Assembly: GCA_003552605.1 (NCBI GenBank)
Contig: PUNN01000172.1
Coordinates: 1-15,614, forward strand
Length of the DNA: 15,614 nucleotides
Source of the DNA: Phycisphaeraceae bacterium
GTDB lineage: Bacteria; Planctomycetota; Phycisphaerae; Phycisphaerales; Phycisphaeraceae
Direction: 5' to 3'
Each line of letters opens with the position of its first letter. Within the stretch, counting starts at the first letter, position 1. Below the pieces are notes generated by a model. It ran no database searches, was not told where the DNA came from, and saw only the letters and a list, made by a program, of their open reading frames with translations. Position numbers and translations under genes: made by a program. Shown piece by piece: positions 1 through 6,059 of this stretch.

Positions 1-1
1 C

Positions 2-697
2 TGCGGGCGTAACGCCGCCCACCCCAACGCCCGCTTCACCACCCCCGCCGCGCAGTGCCCGGTGATCGCGCCGGAATGGGAAGACCCCCGCGGTGTGCCC
101 ATCAGCGCGATCCTTTTCGGTGGCCGCCGCGCAACCAATGTGCCGCTGGTGACCGAGGCCACGAGCTGGCAGCAGGGCACTTTCCTCGGCTCGATCATGG
201 GTTCGGAGAAGACCGCTGCCGCCGCAGGCAAGGTCGGCGAACTGCGTCGTGACCCGATGGCCATGCTGCCGTTCTGCGGCTACAACATGGCCGACTACCT
301 GCGCCACTGGCTCGAGATGGGCCGCAAGGGCGGCGACAAGATGCCGCGGCTCTACTACGTCAACTGGTTCCGCAAGGGCCCGGATGGCAAATTCATCTGG
401 CCGGGCTTCGGCGAGAACAGCCGGGTGCTCAAGTGGATCGTGGAACGCTGCACCGGCAAGGCCGATGCGGTGGAATCGGCGCTCGGTAACCTGCCGGCCA
501 AGGGCTCGCTCGATGTCGATGGCCTCGACCTTTCTGACAGTGACCTCGACAGCCTGCTCGCGGTCGACCCCGAGGGCTGGCTCGAGGAGATTTCCGGGAT
601 TCGCGAACACTATGCCCAGTTCGGCGATCGGCTGCCGGCTGAGTTGGAAGAGGAGCTCAAGGCGCTCGAGAGCCGCCTCCAGCAGGTCAAGGTCTGA
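2..697 (+). CDS. pckG: Phosphoenolpyruvate carboxykinase (GTP), C-terminal part, 5' end cut by window
   Basis: The reading frame is open from base 2, so the gene starts upstream and only about 231 C-terminal residues are seen. The enzyme converts oxaloacetate and GTP to phosphoenolpyruvate, CO2 and GDP in the cytoplasm, the entry step of gluconeogenesis. Recognisable family stretches, in order, are HPNARFTTPAAQCP, IAPEWEDPRGVPISAILFGG, GRRATNVPLV, MAMLPFCGYNMADY, and PRLYYVNWFRK followed by FIWPGFGENSRVLKWI, the conserved C-terminal nucleotide-binding region of GTP-type PEPCK. The ATP-type enzyme does not carry these motifs. The C terminus ends in a charged helical tail. An intrinsic terminator follows 37 bases after the stop, so this gene is the end of its transcription unit. 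No frameshift is seen. Confidence 0.96.
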   Translation, partial: CGRNAAHPNARFTTPAAQCPVIAPEWEDPRGVPISAILFGGRRATNVPLVTEATSWQQGTFLGSIMGSEKTAAAAGKVGELRRDPMAMLPFCGYNMADYLRHWLEMGRKGGDKMPRLYYVNWFRKGPDGKFIWPGFGENSRVLKWIVERCTGKADAVESALGNLPAKGSLDVDGLDLSDSDLDSLLAVDPEGWLEEISGIREHYAQFGDRLPAELEEELKALESRLQQVKV

Positions 698-734
698 CCC
701 GCTGAAATCACAGCTTATCCCTGCCTCCCCCCAG

Positions 735-773
735 CAGAGCCCTGGCGCCTACGGCGCCGGGCTCTGTTTTTTT
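735..773 (+). terminator. Intrinsic terminator of pckG
   Basis: CAGAGCCC pairs with GGGCTCTG, and inside them GGCGCC pairs with GGCGCC around a TAC loop, with one bulged T. Seven T residues follow directly. This is a textbook Rho-independent terminator on the plus strand, 37 bases after the pckG stop. Confidence 0.93.
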
Positions 774-866
774 CACGCGCTGCGCTCGGGCCCGATCCAT
801 GGCCAAAGGGGCTGAACCAGGGCCGGGGGGCCGGGGGGCAGCGCAAACGCGTACAGGAGACGGCTG

Positions 867-1029
867 CCTCAGCAGCGGCCCCCGGAAGTTCGGCTGCTCG
901 CCATGGAGCGAATAGTCGCCACAGTCCGCCATCGCCATCGACTGCGGACACCCCCGGACACCCCCGGACACCCCCGGACACCCCCGGACACCCCCGGACA
1001 CCCCCGGACACCCCCGAAAGTCGCTGACC
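867..1029 (+). repeat. Dispersed palindromic element, copy 1 (expanded by a tandem repeat)
   Basis: This stretch aligns with the reverse complement of 15511-15614. Shared blocks in the same order are TCAGCAGC, CGGCTG-T-GCCATG, GCGAA, CACAG-CCG-CAT-GCCATCG-CTGCGGACACCCCCGGA and finally A-G-CGCTGAC. The outer arms are imperfect inverted repeats of each other, so it can fold back. It differs from copy 2 mainly by the insertion of extra 10-bp units in the right arm (946-1016). No ORF in it looks real. It resembles a REP- or MITE-type non-coding repeat, but the family is not one I recognise. Confidence 0.7.
946..1016. repeat. 10-bp tandem repeat (GGACACCCCC), about 7 copies
   Basis: Six exact copies of CCCCCGGACA occupy 951-1010, flanked by a partial GGACA (946-950) and CCCCCG (1011-1016). 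The unit is close to one DNA helical turn and is not a multiple of three, so it is not a protein repeat. The minus strand carries seven runs of five G separated by TGTCC, which fits the usual G-quadruplex consensus. The same unit occurs once in the matching arm of the element at 15511-15614, so the array probably grew by slippage within the element. Confidence 0.97.
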
Positions 1030-1116
1030 GTTCCACCCGGCCTCACGGGGGCATGCATTCACCCTGTGCCGGGCCACTCACTTGCCGGCGCGCAGCAGGA
1101 TGGGGACTATCTGGCC

Positions 1117-2085
1117 ATGGCAGATGAACGATGGGTCATGGTGCTCGATGGGTTGCAGGATCCGACCCTTGCACGGTCGATCTCGGCGCGGCTGAGCGGG
1201 GCGGGCATCGACAACCGGCTGGACCTGACTGCTCAGCGGCTTCATGTCGAGGCTGAGGATGATGATCCGCGGATCGCGGGTATCCTCGCGGCGTTCGGCA
1301 TGGCCGTTGGAACCGAAGGGCCGGATGTGTGGCGGTGCCGCCTCGGCCGGGCCGCGGCGGTCCTGCTGGTGCTGGCGTTGCTGTCAGGGGCGGTCGAACT
1401 GGCCATCGCGGTGAATACAGTCACGGACACGTGGCGGTGGTTGCATGCAGCACTGTTGCTGCCGGCACTCTACTATGCCGATCCGATCATCTGTCAGTCA
1501 CTGGCGGCAATGCGGGCATTGCGGAGCAGTGCGGACCTGTTGACCGGTGCGATCGTGTTTATTGCCGCATTGCTCGCCGTGGGCGATCTGGCCGGTTGGG
1601 GCGTGGCGGAGGCCGGCAAAGCGGCCTTGCCCCTGGCGATCGGGGCATTGGCGCTGGGCATGGTGCAACGCTGGCTCAGCCATCGCATGGCCGAGCGCCT
1701 CTCGGGCCGGGCCGACAGCGTGATTGCCGGCTGGCACCGCCTGGTTGCTGTGTGGTTGGCGGCCTCCTTGCTGCTGGGATTACTGGCTGGCTGGCCTTGG
1801 CTGATGGCACTGCTGCTGGTGTTGCCGCCGATGCTGTCACTGGGCGCGGTGAATCCGTGGTCGCCGCGCTGGCAGATGGCCCTTGGGCCAATCGCATTCG
1901 CCCTGGTACTGGCCGGCCCTGCCGGTGCGCTGTCCACACCGGGTGTGGCACCCTGGCCGCAACCATTACCACCGATCCTGCCCGGCGTGGTGGGGTTGGG
2001 GTTTCAGGCGATCATGGTGGTGGTGATGGCGATGGGGTGGCGCAGCATACAGCCGTTGGACAATGAGCAAGCGCCGGCTGACTGA
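1117..2085 (+). CDS. Membrane protein resembling a P1B-type metal ATPase scaffold without catalytic domains
   Basis: The predicted protein has 322 residues and probably sits in the inner membrane. Residues 5-65 look like a degenerate heavy-metal-associated (HMA) domain: MVLDGLQDPTL stands where GMxCxxC would be, so the metal-binding cysteines are absent. Eight likely transmembrane helices follow (about 78-98, 107-125, 139-157, 168-184, 205-224, 226-246, 252-272, 284-306), grouped 4+2+2 as in P1B ATPases. Between helices 4 and 5 and between 6 and 7, where the actuator and the phosphorylation/nucleotide domains should lie, there are only short linkers. LPPMLSLGAVNP (236-247) matches the position of the CPCALGLATP motif but lacks both cysteines. 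It therefore cannot pump by ATP hydrolysis; its role is unknown. The ATG at 1117 is preferred over the upstream GTG at 1066 because the HMA-like fold starts there and GGATGGGG lies upstream. The family link is from visual comparison only. Confidence 0.72.
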   Translation: MADERWVMVLDGLQDPTLARSISARLSGAGIDNRLDLTAQRLHVEAEDDDPRIAGILAAFGMAVGTEGPDVWRCRLGRAAAVLLVLALLSGAVELAIAVNTVTDTWRWLHAALLLPALYYADPIICQSLAAMRALRSSADLLTGAIVFIAALLAVGDLAGWGVAEAGKAALPLAIGALALGMVQRWLSHRMAERLSGRADSVIAGWHRLVAVWLAASLLLGLLAGWPWLMALLLVLPPMLSLGAVNPWSPRWQMALGPIAFALVLAGPAGALSTPGVAPWPQPLPPILPGVVGLGFQAIMVVVMAMGWRSIQPLDNEQAPAD

Positions 2086-2150
2086 TGCGCGCTCGCTTGC
2101 AGGCTCTTTCCGCATCATCGGTGTGTAAAGGGCTGGATCTGGTGGTGGCG

Positions 2151-2187
2151 CAAGAAAAAGCCCCGGGCATCGGAGCGTGCCCGGGGC
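2151..2187 (-). terminator. Intrinsic terminator of the HU gene
   Basis: GCCCCGGGCA (2160-2169) and TGCCCGGGGC (2178-2187) form a perfect 10-bp stem with an 8-base loop. Read on the minus strand the stem is followed by TTTTTCTT (2152-2159). It lies about 100 bases past the HU stop and also faces the 3' end of the plus-strand gene ending at 2085. Confidence 0.92.
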
Positions 2188-2261
2188 GGGAGAATCACGG
2201 ATCGGTCGTCGGGTGTCGCGGGGTTGGGTCGTTTGATGAATCGTTCGAAACGTTGATGCGT

Positions 2262-2281
2262 GCCTGCGCCGGGGCGCAGGC
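2262..2281. other. Short perfect GC hairpin just after the HU stop
   Basis: GCCTGCGCC and GGCGCAGGC form a perfect 9-bp stem with a 2-base loop, starting 9 bases past the HU stop codon. There is no T run on either side, so it is not a terminator by itself. It could protect the 3' end of the HU mRNA or assist the terminator at 2151-2187. Confidence 0.5.
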
Positions 2282-2290
2282 GGGGGCGGT

Positions 2291-2692
2291 TCAGGCCATG
2301 TCCTTGAGACTCTTGAGCGCCCGAACCTTGACCACGCGGCGGGCTGGCTTGGGCTTGCTCATGACCATCTCGCCGGTGGCGGGATTGCGCACGAGGCGCG
2401 ACTTCTGTGCCGGCTTGCTCTCGCTCTTGATCTTGAGCAGGCCGGGGATGGTGAACACGCCCGGGCCGCGCCGGGAGATGTTCTTCTGGATCAGCTCCGC
2501 GAGCGAATCGAACACGCCGGCGACCTGCTTGCGCGTCAGGTCGTTGGCTTCGGCGATGGCACCGAAGACCTGAGTCTTGGTCAGTGGCTTGCTCGATGCG
2601 GCTCGGCTCGTGGCGCCTTTCTTCTTCGTCGCCTTCTTCTTGGTGGCTTTCTTCTTTGAAGCCTTCTTCTTGGCGGCCTTTTTCTTAGCCAT
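2291..2692 (-). CDS. hup: HU-family DNA-binding protein with lysine-rich N-terminal tail
   Basis: The predicted protein has 133 residues. Residues 1-30 form a histone-H1-like tail with KKK triplets at 3-5, 8-10, 13-15, 18-20 and 23-25, one every five residues. Residues 37-131 are an HU/IHF fold: LTKTQVFGAIAEANDLTRKQV (helices 1-2), FTIPGLLKIK, and VRNPATGEMV, equivalent to the GRNPxTGE arm motif, then KVRALKSLKDM. It should bind and compact DNA in the nucleoid; the basic tail probably adds sequence-independent DNA binding. HU proteins with basic tails are known in several phyla. The ATG at 2692 is chosen because AAGGAG sits 8 bases upstream and the tail begins MAKKK; a frame extension to 2776 has no such support. 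It is monocistronic, with its own promoter candidate and terminator. Confidence 0.93.
   Translation of the reverse strand: MAKKKAAKKKASKKKATKKKATKKKGATSRAASSKPLTKTQVFGAIAEANDLTRKQVAGVFDSLAELIQKNISRRGPGVFTIPGLLKIKSESKPAQKSRLVRNPATGEMVMSKPKPARRVVKVRALKSLKDMA
2618..2689 (-). repeat. 15-bp in-frame repeat coding the HU lysine tail
   Basis: Five successive units of about 15 bp encode A-K-K-K-A/S/T pentads at the start of the HU protein. The copies differ mainly at third codon positions and in the codon for the second small residue. Such an in-frame array can lengthen or shorten by slippage without breaking the gene. Confidence 0.75.
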
Positions 2693-2744
2693 GGTCAGCT
2701 CTCCTTGCGACAGACCGATCCTCGGAGCATCCGTGATTGCCGCG

Positions 2745-2750
2745 ATTGTA
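2745..2750 (-). promoter_or_regulatory. Possible -10 element of the HU promoter
   Basis: On the minus strand TACAAT lies about 52 bases upstream of the HU start codon, a good match to the sigma-70 -10 consensus. No clear -35 box is seen at the usual 17-base spacing, so this is a tentative call. Confidence 0.3.
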
Positions 2751-3183
2751 GCGGTGGAAAGCCGGCGCCGCGACATCTCGGCCGGAAAAAACCCGAAAAT
2801 TCCTGCATTTTCTGCCCCTCGGGCTCAAATTTTCTCAAAATTCGGGGGTTTGGCTCAGCCAGGATGGAGCCGCGTGGTGGTGCAAGGGCCGAAACACCCC
2901 GATTTTCAGGGGTTTGGCGCCCGGTGGCAGGGGGGCTGCAACGTCGTTGGGTGACCTTGTGCCGCTGCGATGGCGCCCGGCTGCAAGCCTCACGGGAGGT
3001 GATTTCACGCCTCACGTGCGGCGTGTTGGTGCCGGCCGCGACCTGATACAAGCCGGAGGTCAGCGCTGCCGGTTTGTCGCGACGATCGAGGTGTGGTATC
3101 AGGCGGAGATGGCTCCGTGGCGTGCGGAGTGCGGGTTGCCCGCTGTGCCGACAGGCTCGGGGCCGGTGAGGTCACGCTACGGA

Positions 3184-3214
3184 AGGGCCGCCGGCACGGA
3201 ATGCCGACGGCTCT
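3184..3214 (+). promoter_or_regulatory. Hairpin in the rhaA leader
   Basis: AGGGCCG-c-CGGCA pairs with TGCCG-a-CGGCTCT around a five-base loop: about 12 pairs with one mismatch and one G-T pair. It ends 126 bases before the rhaA start. No T run follows, so it is not a standard terminator. It may be a leader structure or part of an operator; function is unknown. Confidence 0.4.
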
Positions 3215-3262
3215 ACCAGGGGCCAGGGAGTGGGATGGCTCGAGGGGGCCATCATGAACATG

Positions 3263-3310
3263 CCCTCATCCCAATCCTCCCCCGGCCCCCCGGTCCCTCG
3301 GAGGGAGAGG
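3263..3310. repeat. Degenerate copy of the CCCTCACCCC palindrome family
   Basis: CCCTCATCCCAATCCTCCCC resembles the start of the right-hand palindrome at 11894-11930 (CCCCTCACCCCAACCCTCTC), and the stretch ends with GGAGGGAGAGG, which fits the complementary arm. The arms no longer pair well. It looks like a decayed half of the foldback element found whole at 11788-11963, lying 30 bases before rhaA. Confidence 0.4.
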
Positions 3311-3340
3311 CAGTTGCATACTCCAAGCAGAGGTTTTCTC

Positions 3341-4612
3341 ATGAGTGCGGCACAAGAGCGAACGATTGAGCAGGCATTCGAGTCGGCGAGGCATACTTAC
3401 CGCAACCACGGTGTGGATGTGGAGGCGGCCCTGCGGCGGCTGGAGTCCATCCCCATCTCGATGCACTGCTGGCAGGGCGACGATGTGGCCGGCTTCGAAG
3501 GCGGCTCGCTCAGCGATGGCGGCATCCTCGCCACGGGTGCTTATCCGGGCCGGGCGCGCGATGGGGATGAACTCCGCGCCGACATCGACAAGGCTTTGAA
3601 CCTGATTCCCGGCCAACACCGAGTGAACCTGCATGCCATCTACGCCGAGCCCACGGGTACGCGGCCGGACCGTGATACGCTGGCACCGGAGCATTTTTCC
3701 CGCTGGATCGACTGGGCGGTCGAGCGCGGGCTGGGACTGGACTTCAATCCCACCTTCTTCTCACACCCCATGCTCCGCGATGGCTTCACCCTCGCAAGCC
3801 GCGATGAAGGGGTACGGCGGTTCTGGATCGATCACGGCCGTGCCTGCCGGCGCATTGCGCAGCACATGGGCAGCGTCCTCGGCACACCATGCATCAACAA
3901 CATCTGGATTCCTGATGGCTTCAAGGACACGCCCGCCGACCGGTGGACGCCCCGGAAGCTGCTGCGCGAATCGCTCGATGCGATCCTCGAGCAGCCGATG
4001 GATCGCGCGCACATGCGCGATGCAGTCGAGTCGAAGCTGTTCGGAATCGGCTCGGAGAGTTACGTCGTGGGCAGCGCCGAGTTCTATCTCGGTTATGCGG
4101 TGCAGCGGAACATCCTGCTGTGCCTTGACAGCGGGCACTTTCATCCCACCGAGTCGGTGGCCGACAAGCTTTCATCGGTGTTGATGCAGCTCGATGGGGC
4201 GCTGCTGCATGTTTCGCGGCCGGTGCGGTGGGACAGCGACCACGTGGTGACACTGGATGAGCAGGTGCGGGCGATTGCCGGTGAGGTTGTCGGTGGCCAC
4301 TGCCTCGACCGGGTGCATATCGGCCTGGATTTCTTTGATGCGAGCATCAACCGCATCGCCGCGTGGATCATCGGCATGCGGAGCATGCTCAAGGCGCTGC
4401 TGGAGGCGCTGCTGATGCCAAGGGAGACGCTCGTGGCGATGGAAGCCGAGGGCGATTACACCGGCCGGCTCGCCCTGCTGGAAGAGTGCCGCACGCTGCC
4501 ACTGGGCGCCGTCTGGGATTACTACTGTCTTCGCAACAGTGTGCCGCCAGGCCTCGCGTGGTTGCAGGATGTGCGGCAGTATGAGAAGGATGTCCTGGGC
4601 AAACGGTCGTAA
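3341..4612 (+). CDS. rhaA: L-rhamnose isomerase
   Basis: The predicted protein has 423 residues, close to the E. coli enzyme at about 419. It converts L-rhamnose to L-rhamnulose in the cytoplasm, the first step of phosphorylating rhamnose breakdown. The hallmark ISMHCWQGDDVAGFE is at residues 39-53, LGLDFNPTFFSHPM at 131-144 and VESKLFGIG at 229-237. Expected metal ligands are all present: E230, D263, H266, H290, D298, D300 and D330. HVSRPVRWDSDHVV and DRVHIGLDFFDASINR are intact. The ATG at 3341 is chosen because AGAGG lies 7 bases upstream and the N terminus then lines up with known RhaA; the frame stays open upstream to 3230 but that part has no family similarity. It is followed after 30 bases by the aldolase gene, so the two are probably co-transcribed. 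No rhamnulokinase gene is seen. Confidence 0.97.
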   Translation: MSAAQERTIEQAFESARHTYRNHGVDVEAALRRLESIPISMHCWQGDDVAGFEGGSLSDGGILATGAYPGRARDGDELRADIDKALNLIPGQHRVNLHAIYAEPTGTRPDRDTLAPEHFSRWIDWAVERGLGLDFNPTFFSHPMLRDGFTLASRDEGVRRFWIDHGRACRRIAQHMGSVLGTPCINNIWIPDGFKDTPADRWTPRKLLRESLDAILEQPMDRAHMRDAVESKLFGIGSESYVVGSAEFYLGYAVQRNILLCLDSGHFHPTESVADKLSSVLMQLDGALLHVSRPVRWDSDHVVTLDEQVRAIAGEVVGGHCLDRVHIGLDFFDASINRIAAWIIGMRSMLKALLEALLMPRETLVAMEAEGDYTGRLALLEECRTLPLGAVWDYYCLRNSVPPGLAWLQDVRQYEKDVLGKRS

Positions 4613-4642
4613 CCGGCCATTGGCAGGACACGGGAATCTATC

Positions 4643-5959
4643 ATGACAGATGCATCCTCATCACACGGGGCCTCGGCGCTGCTCGAACCACTGATCGGCC
4701 TCAGCCGCCATTACGGGGCCGACCCGGACATGGTGCTTGCCGGTGGGGGCAACACCTCGGCCAAGGATGAGACCACGCTGTGGGTGAAGGCTTCCGGCTT
4801 TGCCCTCGAGGCCATCGACCGGGAAGGCTTCGTCCCGCTCGATCGGGCGAAGCTGCTTTCGCTGATGCAGGTGCCGCTGCCGGATTCGAGCGAGGCCTGT
4901 GACCGGTTGCAGAACCAATGCATCGCAGATGCGAAGGTCGATCCGGACGATGCGCGGCGGCCGAGCGTGGAATGCGTGCTCCATGCGCTGCTGCCCGGCC
5001 GATTTGTCGTCCACACGCACCCTGTCCTGGCCAACATCCTCGGCTGCTGCACCCGCGGCCGGGAGATCGCGGCGGAACTGATGGGCGAGCGGTTGCTCTG
5101 GATGGATTACGTAGACCCGGGACTGCCGCTCGCCCGTGCCATGCATGACCATGTAGAGAATTATCGCCGGCGCCACGGTGAGCTTCCGACCATGGTGCTG
5201 GTGCAGAATCACGGACTCTTCATCGGTGCCGATGAGCCCGATGTGATCCACGAACTGACATGGAAACTGATGGATGCCATCGCCACCCGTTTGGCAGCCG
5301 AGGGCGAGCAGGCACCGTTCGGGCCTGTCTCCGTGAGCGCATCGGCCACCGCCGAGGCGGTGAGCGAAACGCTTGGGCCGGTGCTGGCGCGGCAGTTGGC
5401 TGAGGTGGGAGAGGCAGACAGGGAAATGGCCGGGCAAGGCAGTGGGCAATGGCATATCTGCTTCGATGACAGCGAACCTGTCCGGGCACTTGTCTGCGGC
5501 GAGCGCGGCCGTGAGATGGCATTGCTCGGGCCGCTCATGCCCGATCAGGTCGTCTATGCCGGTTCGTTTCCCCTTTGGCTGGATGCCTCGGTGTGTGAAG
5601 GGGGGCATGGATACAGGTCTGCCCTGGAAGATTACGTGCATGAAGCACTGCGGTCGTACCTTGATGCGAACGGCCTGCCGCCGCGCATCGTGCTGGCCGC
5701 GGGGTTGGGGATGTTCGCCGCAGGCAGGTCCGCCGCCGAGTCGCGGACGGCGGGGGCGATCTACCAGCAGGCGATGCGCGTGATGGCGGGCGCGGCGAAG
5801 CTCGGTGGCATCCACCCGATGACCGAGGCCCAACGATCGTTCATTGAACAGTGGGAGGCGGAAGCCTACCGCCAGAGCCAGGCGGAAAAGGCGGGCAGGA
5901 CCAGCGGCGGGCCGGCAAGCTACCGCCCCTCGCGGGAATGGATGTCATCCGAACCATGA
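4643..5959 (+). CDS. rhaE: Class II aldolase, RhaE-type L-rhamnulose-1-phosphate aldolase, without dehydrogenase domain
   Basis: The predicted protein has 438 residues. It should split L-rhamnulose 1-phosphate into dihydroxyacetone phosphate and L-lactaldehyde. The class II aldolase/adducin domain spans about 12-220: GGGNTSAK (34-41), PSVE (107-110), VHTHPV (123-128) and VQNHGLF (187-193), giving zinc ligands H124, H126 and H190. Residues about 295-415 match the linker seen in bifunctional aldolase/short-chain dehydrogenase (RhaEW) proteins: DQVVYAGSFPLW, VLAAGLGMFAAG and FIEQWEAEAYR. In those proteins a dehydrogenase that oxidises lactaldehyde follows; here the gene stops after the linker. 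Position 30 bases after rhaA supports the rhamnose role. The ATG at 4643 has GGGA 7 bases upstream. A similar aldolase for another 6-deoxysugar phosphate cannot be ruled out. Confidence 0.88.
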   Translation: MTDASSSHGASALLEPLIGLSRHYGADPDMVLAGGGNTSAKDETTLWVKASGFALEAIDREGFVPLDRAKLLSLMQVPLPDSSEACDRLQNQCIADAKVDPDDARRPSVECVLHALLPGRFVVHTHPVLANILGCCTRGREIAAELMGERLLWMDYVDPGLPLARAMHDHVENYRRRHGELPTMVLVQNHGLFIGADEPDVIHELTWKLMDAIATRLAAEGEQAPFGPVSVSASATAEAVSETLGPVLARQLAEVGEADREMAGQGSGQWHICFDDSEPVRALVCGERGREMALLGPLMPDQVVYAGSFPLWLDASVCEGGHGYRSALEDYVHEALRSYLDANGLPPRIVLAAGLGMFAAGRSAAESRTAGAIYQQAMRVMAGAAKLGGIHPMTEAQRSFIEQWEAEAYRQSQAEKAGRTSGGPASYRPSREWMSSEP

Positions 5960-6059
5960 TGCAGGAGGCCGCGGCAACGACGTGCCATCCGCGCCTTGAC
6001 CCCAAAGTGGCATTCTGCACTCCCGGCGCCAGGGGCTTTGGTAACGAGGTGCCGCAATT

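Larger units (their letters stand above)
2693..3340. other. Gene-free region between the HU gene and rhaA
   Basis: I see no convincing gene in these 648 bases. The part next to the HU gene (about 2785-2905) is an AT-richer patch with nested inverted repeats: AAACCCGAA (2789-2797) against TTCGGGGGTTT (2841-2851), and AATTTT-CTC-AAAATT inside it (2828-2842). Further right, an 8-bp inverted pair CCTGATAC (3042-3049) and GTATCAGG (3096-3103) is spaced 54 bases centre to centre. A long hairpin (3184-3214) and a degenerate GC palindrome (3263-3310) lie before rhaA. Short ORFs here have no recognisable protein character. Confidence 0.6.

Noticed and set aside
946..1016. CRISPR array
   Set aside because: The units are only 10 bp with no unique spacers; it is a simple tandem repeat.
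2914..3369. 151-codon open frame before rhaA
   Set aside because: It has low-complexity arginine/glycine-rich composition, no motif and no ribosome-binding site, and it runs over the palindrome relic and into rhaA.
4661..5833. 390-codon minus-strand frame opposite the aldolase
   Set aside because: It is a shadow of the aldolase gene, which has all zinc ligands and a good position after rhaA.
5956..6059. Small gene overlapping the aldolase stop (ATGA)
   Set aside because: The frame after the overlapping ATG runs only a few dozen codons into the 3' end of the convergent GH39 gene and has no protein character. No intrinsic terminator is visible in this gap either.
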